Positions 1 through 6,809 of a DNA stretch of 8,414 bases are shown here, piece after piece (position 1 is the stretch's first letter; the number at the start of each line of letters is the position of its first letter). Source of the stretch: JAMCZZ01 sp964363695. Its GTDB lineage: Bacteria > Patescibacteriota > UBA1384 > XYA2-FULL-43-10 > 1-14-0-10-43-13. Location: NCBI GenBank assembly GCA_964363695.1, contig CAYIJI010000041.1:1-8414 (forward strand), in the 5' to 3' direction. The notes below the pieces were generated by a model. It searched no databases, was not told where the DNA came from, and saw only the letters and a list, made by a program, of their open reading frames with translations. The translations under genes and the position numbers were made by a program.

Positions 1-324
1 GTTTGTAAAAAATATTACTAGCACAGCTAAAACAGTTGCAACTAAAGCGCTGACAAGGCGGATATAAAAAATGTTGCCAAGAATTTTCTTGTAGTTGCTA
101 TAGTCTTTCGATACCTCTCTTACTGCGACAGAGAACAAACCGAAATCGGCGATTACAATAATAAATCCGAAATAGGTAATAATAGTAGTATAGAAGCCTG
201 TGCCTTCGGGCCCCAAATAATTTGTGATTAGCTTGGTGGAAATTAAGGCTAAAGCCATTACAATTATTCGGCCGACGATCTGTACAACTGTGTTCGATGC
301 AATTTTGTTGCTTTCCGTGCTCAT
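1..324 (-). CDS. Polysaccharide flippase (Wzx/MVF-like), N-terminal part, runs off left edge
   Basis: Reading leftward from the ATG at 324-322, the frame is open for 108 codons to the window edge, so only the N-terminus is visible. The protein begins MSTESNKIASNTVVQIVGR, followed by hydrophobic segments at about residues 15-34, 45-66 and 85-106. The stretch TKLITNYLGPEGTGFY (about 30-45), leading into a second helix and then FGLFSVAVREVS (about 62-73), is the usual N-terminal pattern of oligosaccharide flippases of the MOP/MVF superfamily. These move undecaprenyl- or lipid-linked glycans across the cytoplasmic membrane. The start lies 6 bp after the stop of the glycosyltransferase gene, with a modest AAGG-type ribosome site overlapping that stop, which indicates an operon. 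Family assignment is good; the glycan carried is unknown. Confidence 0.85.
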   Translation of the reverse strand, partial: MSTESNKIASNTVVQIVGRIIVMALALISTKLITNYLGPEGTGFYTTIITYFGFIIVIADFGLFSVAVREVSKDYSNYKKILGNIFYIRLVSALVATVLAVLVIFFTN

Positions 325-330
325 TGCGCC

Positions 331-1632
331 TTACTTCATTAATTTTTTCTTTGAACCTGAGAGATAAAAATGAAAAGTTAATTCTAAAAATTTAAGGAAT
401 GGAGGACGCTGCGGTTTTATTGAGTCAGAATTAATCAACTCGGTAATGTTTTCAATTAATTTATCCCAAGTCAAATCTTTCCATAAGTCTTTGGCATTGT
501 TTTTGATCTCTTCTACCAGTCCTTTGTCGTCGGCTAATTTTAGAATTGCCTTTTTTATATCGGCAATATTTTCATACCGGACGACTTCTCCGAGCTTGTG
601 CTTTGCAACCAACTCTGCCATCAAGTCGCCTTCTGTGGCGATTATCGGGAGTTTGGCCCATAGGAAATCCAGCACTCTCGTTCTAAATGAGAATCTTGTT
701 TCTAAATTATTAAAGTGGGTGGAGATTCCAATATTGGCTCTTCCCAAATAATTTATCCGTTCGTCATAAGGAGTCCAACCGAAATTAAAGAAAACATATT
801 TATCCAAAAGATCTTTTTCTTTGCAGTAATCGAGCGCTTTCCCTGCTGTCTCCATTGCTTTGATTTTGGGGTTGGGGTGCTGTGTCCCTAGAAAAAATAA
901 TTTTATGTCTTCTCGGTCTTTTCTAATATCTTCGATTGCTTTAATTACTACTATGGGGTCAAACCAATTCCAGATGCCGCCGCCCCAATAAACTACCGCA
1001 TCCGTCGGTTTAATATTTTTGAACTTCTCTTCCATTAATTTATCGTCTTTAAACTCAAATTTTTTATTAGGCAAGCCGAATGGCAAAAGAGAAATTAGGT
1101 TGTTTAAATTAGGGCAATCGCAGTATTTTTTTGGCGATACTAGTTTCTGTGAGGACAATAAACCCAGGTAAAAATCTTTTTGACGTTCAGAGGAGCATAA
1201 AATATGATCGGCTGAATGCAGCTGGAGCATTAGGGTGTGATAGCAAAAATTGAAAATATTCTTTTTGGTTCGTTCTGGATCGGTTTTAGTATATTCAAGT
1301 ATTTCTATAATTATTGGATCGTATAGATCGGCGATAAACTTAATATTTTGCCTTTTAATCTTACGCAAAAGAGGCGGTCTTAAGCTCTGAGCGATTATGT
1401 AATCGAATCCCTTAATTTGACCGGCTATACTGGAACTGGATCGTTTGGAATTATAGATAGCGGTTTTAAAACTATCCGATTTAATATCGCAATGGTCAGG
1501 CGCTAGTAATTTAACCTCAAAATGGTTGGCCAATGCTTTGGCCAACTCAAAATAACGGATTCCCGGCCCTGCCATAGTCTTTCCCACTTTATCATTGGAG
1601 ACTAAAGCGATTTTTTTTCTTGTATCAGTCAT
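331..1632 (-). CDS. GT-B fold glycosyltransferase, family 4-like
   Basis: 433 residues, cytoplasmic, no signal peptide. The N-terminal Rossmann half begins KKIALVSNDKVG and has the MAGPGIRYFELAKAL motif (20-34) typical of GT4-type enzymes, where the Gly-rich loop lies near the sugar-nucleotide phosphates. The C-terminal half starts with VVYWGGGIWNWFDP (213-226), then FFLGTQHP (246-253) and ETRFSFRTRVLDFLWAKLPIIATEGD (split here as ETRFSFRTRVLDF, 311-323, and LWAKLPIIATEGD, 324-336). That last region corresponds to the donor-binding segment, with E335 a plausible counterpart of the conserved acidic residue. It presumably adds a sugar to a lipid-linked glycan; donor and acceptor cannot be read from sequence. 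Its ATG directly abuts the TAA of the upstream cohesin-like gene (TAAATG) and the flippase follows after 6 bp, so translation is probably coupled. No strong Shine-Dalgarno of its own is visible. Confidence 0.88.
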   Translation of the reverse strand: MTDTRKKIALVSNDKVGKTMAGPGIRYFELAKALANHFEVKLLAPDHCDIKSDSFKTAIYNSKRSSSSIAGQIKGFDYIIAQSLRPPLLRKIKRQNIKFIADLYDPIIIEILEYTKTDPERTKKNIFNFCYHTLMLQLHSADHILCSSERQKDFYLGLLSSQKLVSPKKYCDCPNLNNLISLLPFGLPNKKFEFKDDKLMEEKFKNIKPTDAVVYWGGGIWNWFDPIVVIKAIEDIRKDREDIKLFFLGTQHPNPKIKAMETAGKALDYCKEKDLLDKYVFFNFGWTPYDERINYLGRANIGISTHFNNLETRFSFRTRVLDFLWAKLPIIATEGDLMAELVAKHKLGEVVRYENIADIKKAILKLADDKGLVEEIKNNAKDLWKDLTWDKLIENITELINSDSIKPQRPPFLKFLELTFHFYLSGSKKKLMK

Positions 1633-2904
1633 TTATTTCTTAAATATTGATAAGAGATTTTTGTTATTTTTCGTTCGAATGAAGAATATTATACCGGCAG
1701 CTGCCAATAGTAGCACGGCTAGCAATGATAGGGCAAAGAAGGCAATATTTTTTGTAAAACCAATCTTTTGATACCATTTTTTGGCTGGTTCGGGTGCGGG
1801 CTTGCTTGCGTCCGCATCGGTCAGCACTGTAATTTTCCCTCCCTTAGCCTGGGAAATTTCAAAGCGGATCTCATCACTAACAGGCGTTAAGACTTTATCC
1901 TTTTGACCTTGAACCGTCAAGAGATGGAAGCCGGCAGGAACGGGAAAGTCTAGTAGAAGAGAAAATCTGCCTTGTTCATCTGCGGTTGTTGACATAGTTT
2001 TGCCCTCGGGAATAGTAACGGCCGGCTCAAGTTTAATGTTAGCTGAAAAGCCGGGCTCGGTTGTTCCTGAGATGACTATGCCGGAAACGGTACCGTCTTT
2101 GATGTTATTTATAAAAAGATCGGATTCCTTTATCTCGATGCCGCTAGGTTTTAAAAGAGCTGTGTCGATCTTGGCATCTGGTTCTTTGATATTGACTTTA
2201 AAATTAGTCGTGTTCCCCCAACCGTCTCCATTATGAGCTCTTACATGAAACCAGTAGGTGCCGACTGCTTTATTTTCATACGTAACCGATGTGTTTGAGT
2301 CGGTTGTTTTTGCCGCCGGAACGGTACTTTCGGTTTGATCAAGGAGGTATGAGAACCCGTCTATGCCTTTCTCTTTGTTCCATGCCAAAGCAATTGTGGT
2401 GGAGTCGTAAGCTTGATTGGGATCAGAGTGAGTGGTAGAAGTTATGGTGATGGCGTCGGGCAAATCCGGAGCGCGCTCGATTGTGAAACTTGCCCCTCCT
2501 GATCCGGTGCCGGTAACTACGCCATTCCTTGCCAGCTTCACTCCGGAGACCGATACGCTTCCAGAGCCGACAGCTTTTGCCTTTAATTTAATAGTGGCAA
2601 CAGTTAAAGAACTGGCAGGCGAACAAATGCCAACAAATTGGCTGCCATTACCCGGCGCTTTTCCCGGAAGCCATGTTGCCCCGCCGGCTGAGAATGAAAC
2701 AATATCCACCGGTCCATCAACAGAAATCGTGCCTTGTAGACTGTCGAAATCAGCGCCGCTGGCTGCCACGCTTATTGTAAAAGTTTGTCCTGTTTGTTTC
2801 TTTCCGCCGCCCGATGCAAAGATACCGCCGGCCGCTCGGGTGTCAGTCGGGATCATTGACGCAGCAAACATTAAAGCCATAATTATTGCGATCGCTTTTC
2901 TCAT
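1633..2904 (-). CDS. Membrane-anchored cohesin-like and FN3-like domain surface protein
   Basis: 423 residues. An N-terminal signal peptide (MRKAIAIIMALMFAASMIP, likely cleaved near A24/A25) precedes a cohesin-like beta domain at about 27-143. Its signs are QTFTISVAASGADFDSLQG (40-58), the VDIVSFSAGGATW strand (66-78), SSLTVATIKLKAKAVGSGS (98-116) and a closing ASFTIE. Residues about 149-240 form an FN3-like domain (THSDPNQAYDSTTIALAW, then YWFHVRAHNGDGWG). Residues about 270-350 look like a second beta-sandwich of the Ig or carboxypeptidase-regulatory type (SGTTEPGFSANI, then DEQGRFSLLLDF). A Pro/Ala/Lys linker leads to a transmembrane helix at about 386-409 and a basic tail, so the beta domains should face outward with the C-terminus in the cytoplasm. 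The start has an AGGAGG site 5 bp upstream. Its likely partner is the dockerin protein encoded just upstream. The cohesin domain could instead be a related carbohydrate-binding sandwich. Confidence 0.75.
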   Translation of the reverse strand: MRKAIAIIMALMFAASMIPTDTRAAGGIFASGGGKKQTGQTFTISVAASGADFDSLQGTISVDGPVDIVSFSAGGATWLPGKAPGNGSQFVGICSPASSLTVATIKLKAKAVGSGSVSVSGVKLARNGVVTGTGSGGASFTIERAPDLPDAITITSTTHSDPNQAYDSTTIALAWNKEKGIDGFSYLLDQTESTVPAAKTTDSNTSVTYENKAVGTYWFHVRAHNGDGWGNTTNFKVNIKEPDAKIDTALLKPSGIEIKESDLFINNIKDGTVSGIVISGTTEPGFSANIKLEPAVTIPEGKTMSTTADEQGRFSLLLDFPVPAGFHLLTVQGQKDKVLTPVSDEIRFEISQAKGGKITVLTDADASKPAPEPAKKWYQKIGFTKNIAFFALSLLAVLLLAAAGIIFFIRTKNNKNLLSIFKK

Positions 2905-2909
2905 ATAAA

Positions 2910-2915
2910 CCTCCT
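2910..2915 (-). promoter_or_regulatory. Strong ribosome binding site of the cohesin-like gene
   Basis: On the minus strand AGGAGG lies 5 bp before the ATG at 2904. It is the longest Shine-Dalgarno match noticed in the window and fixes the start. It suggests this gene is translated independently of the upstream dockerin gene, from which a 104-bp gap separates it. Confidence 0.85.
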
Positions 2916-2929
2916 GTAATAGTATTTAG

Positions 2930-3012
2930 ATAACAGTTAGACAGATGACAGTTATTTTTTAGGGCATTTGTTCTATCTTACAAACTGTTATCTGTATTCT
3001 GTATTCTGTTAT
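2930..3012. repeat. Opposed CTGT-heptamer arrays with an 11-bp inverted repeat
   Basis: The gap between the dockerin and cohesin genes is mostly short-repeat DNA. On the plus strand four tandem heptamers run from 2985 to 3012: CTGTTAT, CTGTATT, CTGTATT, CTGTTAT. The last one contains the TAA stop of the dockerin gene (complement of 3009-3011). From 2930 to 2951 related units occur in the opposite orientation: ATAACAG, TTAGACAG, ATGACAG. AGATAACAGTT (2928-2938) and AACTGTTATCT (2983-2993) form a perfect 11-bp inverted repeat around a 44-nt centre. In RNA this could fold, but the stem is AT-rich and no U-run follows it on the minus strand, so it is a poor candidate for a Rho-independent terminator. 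Function unknown. Confidence 0.75.
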
Positions 3013-3974
3013 TGTCCCCAATTACTCGCTAAAACTGACAGATCCTGAATATCAACTACGCCATCACCATTTAAATCAGATTTATTTTCAGGCCCAGCCT
3101 GACCCCAGCTATTAGAAAAAATTGACAGATCTAAAATATCCACAGTGTCATCTAGATTGACATCGCCCGGTTTCACCGGTTTAACTACTGGCGCAGGCGC
3201 AGGCGCGCTGCCGCCCGCAGGAGGGGTCGGCCATGTCCAGCTATTGAAAAATCTCCAGATATTATAAGCGCTATCGAAAACGTGAGGCGTATAACGATAA
3301 ACAGATGCGGTGGCGGCATTTTGGAATGTTACCATATTGTCGCCATTCCAACTGTGGATTGATTTGGTTTGGCCGACATAGCAAGTGCTGTCGCTGCCAG
3401 GATATTTTTGATTCCACCAATCAACTCCCAGCTTTGCTGCTTCGAAATTGTAACGTAATTGCCAAGCTCCCCAACCTACTTGTTCGGAAAATCCGGGATG
3501 CTTAGAGCCGCTGCAACCGGTAGCATCCGGACAATCGTATCCCATGGCATAATTTAGAGCATATTCATCGCGGCTTGTCCTGGTGATCAAGCTTTGTTCT
3601 TTTTGAAGAAAAATCAGTATGACCTTTGGACTTATTGTTCCAGTTTCCGAAGTGATATTTATTCCTTTTGCAGAGCCGACCGCGGCATCGTAGAGACTGT
3701 GGGCTGCCTCATAAATAATCCTAGCGGCAGACTTATCGTTTTCTTGATAATCTTTTAAATAGGAATTGTTCGCTATCAAATAATCTTGAATTTGAGCTTC
3801 GCTCATAGAACCAGTCGCAATGAAGTCGTTGTCTTCCATAACCCTATTCATTGCTCCGGAAGCATTAAAAGCGTCAATAGAAGTATCAATAGCCAATGAA
3901 AAACTGGAGTTAGAAAGCAATGTAACTGCAAAAATAACACACATCCAAAAAGTTTTTTGAAAGATTTTTCTCAT
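3009..3974 (-). CDS. Secreted lysozyme-like protein with C-terminal type I dockerin
   Basis: 321 residues from the ATG at 3974. The frame also allows a TTG at 3992, six codons upstream; neither start has a convincing ribosome site, and the ATG is preferred because MRKIFQKTFW opens a normal signal peptide (cleavage near residue 28). Residues about 60-247 resemble a family of secreted lysozyme/transglycosylase-like proteins. KVILIFLQKEQSLI (117-130) carries a candidate catalytic Glu at 126; then come NYAMGYDCPDATGC (141-154), VGWGAWQLR (166-174), a further Cys at 198, ATASVYRYTPHV (221-232) and NIWRFFNSW. A Pro/Ala linker (about 248-269) leads to two calcium-loop repeats: D271, N273, D275, D282 and D300, N302, D304, D311. 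Both loops are intact and end in NSWGQ or SNWGQ, as in type I dockerins. Inferred role: peptidoglycan cleavage while docked to a cohesin. The dockerin is firmer than the enzyme call. Confidence 0.8.
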   Translation of the reverse strand: MRKIFQKTFWMCVIFAVTLLSNSSFSLAIDTSIDAFNASGAMNRVMEDNDFIATGSMSEAQIQDYLIANNSYLKDYQENDKSAARIIYEAAHSLYDAAVGSAKGINITSETGTISPKVILIFLQKEQSLITRTSRDEYALNYAMGYDCPDATGCSGSKHPGFSEQVGWGAWQLRYNFEAAKLGVDWWNQKYPGSDSTCYVGQTKSIHSWNGDNMVTFQNAATASVYRYTPHVFDSAYNIWRFFNSWTWPTPPAGGSAPAPAPVVKPVKPGDVNLDDTVDILDLSIFSNSWGQAGPENKSDLNGDGVVDIQDLSVLASNWGQ

Positions 3975-4002
3975 TTTTATAACTTTGGGCAATTAACGGC
4001 GG

Positions 4003-4185
4003 CTAATCCTCTGCAGATGCGTTTAAAATTCCATTGGTCGGCGCCGAAACCTTGTTTTTTCTTACGATGAAGATGTAATCGAGTAAAACAAGCATCAGCA
4101 AGATAAAAATCACAATCGCAATTTTTAAATATTTGGCTTTGCGATTCTTATCAAACTTTGCGATGGTTTTGCTTTCTGTTTCCAT
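4003..4185 (-). CDS. Small single-pass membrane protein, function unknown
   Basis: 60 residues from the ATG at 4185, chosen because GGAGG lies 4 bp upstream; a longer frame from 4239 would start inside the promoter and is rejected. The N-terminus is hydrophilic and basic (about 1-20, ending NRKAKYLK). One hydrophobic helix follows (about 20-41, IAIVIFILLMLVLLDYIFIV), then RKNK and a short Pro/Asn/acidic tail ending ASAED. Both flanks of the helix are basic, so the orientation is unclear. It is the first gene of the leftward block and its stop lies 28 bp before the dockerin protein start, so it is probably co-expressed with the surface proteins. I do not recognise the family. A helper for secretion or anchoring is only a guess from position. 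Confidence 0.65.
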   Translation of the reverse strand: METESKTIAKFDKNRKAKYLKIAIVIFILLMLVLLDYIFIVRKNKVSAPTNGILNASAED

Positions 4186-4189
4186 AAAA

Positions 4190-4194
4190 CCTCC
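4190..4194 (-). promoter_or_regulatory. Ribosome binding site deciding the start of the 60-residue protein
   Basis: GGAGG on the minus strand is 4 bp from the ATG at 4185. It selects this start over an in-frame upstream ATG at 4239 that would read through the promoter and the ribosome site itself. Confidence 0.8.
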
Positions 4195-4210
4195 AATTAG
4201 CCTATACCAT

Positions 4211-4239
4211 AGTATACTAACTCTTTTAAGCGATGGCAA
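4211..4239 (-). promoter_or_regulatory. Sigma70-type promoter of the leftward operon
   Basis: On the minus strand the -35 box TTGCCA (4239-4234) and the -10 box TATACT (4216-4211) are separated by exactly 17 bp, each matching consensus at 5 of 6 positions. Transcription would begin near 4204, giving a leader of about 20 nt with GGAGG in place before the ATG at 4185. The -10 box lies inside a perfect 10-bp palindrome, TAGTATACTA (4210-4219), which could be an operator or chance in AT-rich DNA. Confidence 0.7.
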
Positions 4240-4270
4240 ATTATAGGAGAAAGGGGCATAATATGGTATT

Positions 4271-4280
4271 CTAATATTAG
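4271..4280. repeat. 10-bp palindrome in the divergent intergenic region
   Basis: CTAATATTAG is a perfect palindrome 17 bp before the rightward ATG at 4298. Together with TAGTATACTA at 4210-4219 it gives two short symmetric sites in the 112-bp divergent region. No convincing promoter for the rightward block is visible; a TGG-TATTCT extended -10 at 4264-4272 is the best weak candidate. Regulatory meaning is speculative. Confidence 0.35.
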
Positions 4281-4297
4281 TTTAAAAAATAGGCGCT

Positions 4298-5578
4298 ATG
4301 ACAACTATTAAAAATTCTCTTTCAAAAAATAGATATTTATTGTTTTTATTTTTAGCGGTTTTTTTTGCTTTGCCGTTTGAAAGAATACCGACTCTCGAAG
4401 TTTTTGGTTTCACCTTAAAAATAATCTACGTTGTAGGTCCTATTTTTCTGCTCCTCATTTTATTTTCCGGCGGAGGAAAAATATTCAACAAAAAAGAACT
4501 TCTAACTTCAGACTGGGCGTTGATTCTATTTTGGCTTTTAAGCATGATTTCATTGTTTTGGACTTTCGATTTTACTAGAGGATCGATCATTTTTTTATTA
4601 TGGACTTTTGTGTTTCTGTCTTATCTTATTTTTTCTAAAATTCTAACTGATCAGTCGATCAGGCAAAAAGTAGAAGATGTCATTATTATCGCAACCATAT
4701 TGGTTTGCATATTCGGCTTATACCAGTTTATCGGAGATTCCCTAGGTTTGGCGATTAAGTGGACGGGATTAAGGGAAGCTTATACCAAATCGATTTTAGG
4801 CTTTCCAAGGATTCAATCCGTTGCTTTGGAGCCGCTGTATTTTGCCAACTTTCTCCTCGTCCCATTTTTTCTATGTGCCAAAAGATATATCATCTCCCAA
4901 AAACTGTTTAATCCTTACTGGCTCATTCTGGTATTAGTTTTAACCAATATTATTCTAACCATCTCCAGGGGAGCTTATCTGGCTTTTGGCCTTTCGTTTT
5001 TTGCGCTGATCGCCTATCTTTTTGTTTCTAAGTACACCCTCAAATCTATTGGAATATTGGCAGGGTTGATTGTCTCGATTATTTTGTCTCTGGGGTTGAT
5101 ATTTTTATTTAATGGGAAAAGCGCCAAACAAAACTTTATAGAGCATGCAGTTGTTGAGAATGTTGAGGCTGACGGGTCTTCTTACGATAGAATTCAAACT
5201 TACAAAAAGTCGATTGATTTATTTAAAGTAAATCCAATCTTGGGAAGCGGCCTCGGGAGCTTTGGGGTCTTAGCAACTCCCCAAAAAGTAATAAGCCTTA
5301 AAGGCTATCAAACAGTTAACAACGAGTATCTTGAACTCTTATCTGAAACGGGACTTTTGGGCTTGACTCTTTTCTTTCTGTTTTTATTGTTCAATCTTTC
5401 AGAAGCCATAACCTCTTATCGGGGGAAAAACCGCGAACAGAGAATGGCTTTAGCGGCCTTAATCTTGGGCTGTTTGGCAATTTTCATCCAGTACAATTTC
5501 TTTTCGACTCTATACATTCTTTATGTTTGGGTGTTTTTATCCTTGCTTAAGGGAGAAATCGGCCTTGAAAAAAACTAG
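4298..5578 (+). CDS. O-antigen ligase/polymerase family membrane protein (copy 1)
   Basis: 426 residues with roughly ten to twelve hydrophobic helices and the layout of the Wzy/WaaL superfamily. These enzymes polymerise lipid-linked repeat units or transfer glycans to an acceptor on the outer face of the membrane. Visible family marks are VALEPLYFANFL (175-186), the SRGAYL motif with R224 after helix LTNIILTI, the large outer loop with DRIQTYKKSIDLF (297-309) and GSGLGSFG (316-323), and VNNEYLELLSETGLLG (340-355). At the place where WaaL-type enzymes usually have His before Asn, this protein has Asn (N341-N342), while R224 and the E-x-G turn are kept. It is the first gene of the rightward block. 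The ribosome site is weak (AGG about 5 bp upstream). Ligase and polymerase roles cannot be separated by sequence alone. Confidence 0.88.
   Translation: MTTIKNSLSKNRYLLFLFLAVFFALPFERIPTLEVFGFTLKIIYVVGPIFLLLILFSGGGKIFNKKELLTSDWALILFWLLSMISLFWTFDFTRGSIIFLLWTFVFLSYLIFSKILTDQSIRQKVEDVIIIATILVCIFGLYQFIGDSLGLAIKWTGLREAYTKSILGFPRIQSVALEPLYFANFLLVPFFLCAKRYIISQKLFNPYWLILVLVLTNIILTISRGAYLAFGLSFFALIAYLFVSKYTLKSIGILAGLIVSIILSLGLIFLFNGKSAKQNFIEHAVVENVEADGSSYDRIQTYKKSIDLFKVNPILGSGLGSFGVLATPQKVISLKGYQTVNNEYLELLSETGLLGLTLFFLFLLFNLSEAITSYRGKNREQRMALAALILGCLAIFIQYNFFSTLYILYVWVFLSLLKGEIGLEKN
5549..5555 (+). promoter_or_regulatory. Ribosome binding site supporting a TTG start at 5565
   Basis: AAGGGAG lies within the end of copy 1, 9 bp before a TTG at 5565. 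The only other in-frame start nearby is an ATG at 5523 without a comparable site; the next in-frame Met is far inside the protein. Confidence 0.65.
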
Positions 5579-6809
5579 AGAAATTTTATCTTTGCTCTGT
5601 GTTTTTATCATCCCTTTCTATTTTTTTAGATTTTCGGTTTTTGGTATTAGGACCAATATAGTAGAATGCGCCATTCTTTTCTTGCTAACAGTTAGCCTTC
5701 CATTCATCCTAAAGGAAAAAAGATTAAATTTAGACCGAGAAATCTTAAATTGGTTTCTTCCACTTGTTCTTCTTTCGATTGTTCTACTTTCAGTATTGCC
5801 GGCAGAGGATAAAGTTCGGGCGTTGGGAATTTTTAAAGGTTGGTTTCTAATCCCCGCCATTTTTGCATGGCTATTAGAAAAAAATTTCAATACAAAAAAC
5901 ATTCGTAATATTGCCATACCGCTATATTTTTCCTTGCTCTTGGTCTCTATTTGGGTTCTCTTGCAAAAATTGGGCTATATCTCAACGCTTTTCTACCAAG
6001 CAGGCGATGGCAGCTTTAATCAGTACTTGCTTGAAAAAAGATTTTTTGGTCCTTTTGAATCTCCCAACTACTTGGCAATGTTCTTGGTCCCTTCATTTTT
6101 CATATCACTTTCGCTTGTGCAAAAGGTTAAAATACCGCATCTTACCCGAAACATATTTTTCTTCTCTTTAGTCTTGCCTTTAATTGCTCTTCATCTCTCC
6201 GGCTCAAGAGCGGGCTTCTTGGCATTGTTTTTCGGCTCTCTGGTTTACTTAAATTACAGGTATATAAATACTCAAAAAAGCAGCGAACGAAAGCCGTTTT
6301 TTGGGGGTGCCTTTATCATATTATTTATTACAATTAATTCAGTTTATTTATTTTTTACCAGCCGTTTTATACAGCCCGGGGGCGGTGGAGATAAAATACG
6401 GGTAGAGATTTATCAATATTCGATTGAAATGGTTAAAAATAACTTCTTTTCAGGTGTGGGACTAGGAAATTTTATAAATCAAATTACCCGGTTATCAGAG
6501 GGAAATACGGCTTTCCATGTTTTTTCTTTGCCTTATGCATTGCATCCCCACAATCTTTTTATGGCTTTATGGCTCAATATCGGCCTGTTTGGTCTTCTGG
6601 CATTTATCTTAATTATTGCCAAGTTTTATTCTGATGCGCTCAAAACAGACTCTCCTCTGCGGGCAGTCATACTGGCTGCCATGACAGCGATTTTATTTCA
6701 TGGATTGTTTGATACAACCTATTTAAAAAACGACCTGGCAGCTATCTTTTGGTTGTTAATAGCGGTCTCCTTAGTTCTCAAGAAACAAAATGAAAAAGAT
6801 TTTAGTTAA
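5565..6809 (+). CDS. O-antigen ligase/polymerase family membrane protein (copy 2)
   Basis: 414 residues from a TTG start (LKKTREILSLLC, first residue read as Met); an ATG at 5523 would add 14 residues overlapping copy 1. The TTG start gives a 14-bp overlap with the preceding gene. It is a multi-pass membrane protein with Wzy/WaaL marks: FGPFESPNYLAMFLVP (161-176), SGSRAGFLAL (212-221), the outer loop with KIRVEIYQYSIEM and GVGLGNF (297-303), HPHNLFMALWLNIGLFG (327-343) and FHGLFDTTYLKND (378-390). Of the three paralogues this one keeps the canonical HxHN-type motif, with H327 and H329 before N330, so it is the best candidate for a conventional ligase or polymerase. It diverges strongly from both neighbours, so this is not a recent duplication. 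Confidence 0.87.
   Translation: MKKTREILSLLCVFIIPFYFFRFSVFGIRTNIVECAILFLLTVSLPFILKEKRLNLDREILNWFLPLVLLSIVLLSVLPAEDKVRALGIFKGWFLIPAIFAWLLEKNFNTKNIRNIAIPLYFSLLLVSIWVLLQKLGYISTLFYQAGDGSFNQYLLEKRFFGPFESPNYLAMFLVPSFFISLSLVQKVKIPHLTRNIFFFSLVLPLIALHLSGSRAGFLALFFGSLVYLNYRYINTQKSSERKPFFGGAFIILFITINSVYLFFTSRFIQPGGGGDKIRVEIYQYSIEMVKNNFFSGVGLGNFINQITRLSEGNTAFHVFSLPYALHPHNLFMALWLNIGLFGLLAFILIIAKFYSDALKTDSPLRAVILAAMTAILFHGLFDTTYLKNDLAAIFWLLIAVSLVLKKQNEKDFS

Noticed and set aside
2432..2908. 158-codon open frame on the plus strand
   Set aside because: It is the antisense shadow of the cohesin-like gene, which has a signal peptide, recognisable domains and a strong ribosome site. The plus-strand product has no sensible domain pattern.
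2928..2993. Inverted repeat as a Rho-independent terminator of the dockerin gene
   Set aside because: The stem is AT-rich, the loop is 44 nt, and no U-run follows on the minus strand. The T-run at 2955-2960 is on the plus strand, where no gene ends.
2930..3012. CTGT heptamers as a CRISPR array
   Set aside because: Units are only 7-8 bp and directly abutting, with no spacers and no cas gene nearby.
5618..5917. 99-codon open frame on the minus strand
   Set aside because: It lies entirely inside ligase-like copy 2 on the opposite strand, is rich in basic and polar residues without a motif, and has no ribosome site that I could see.
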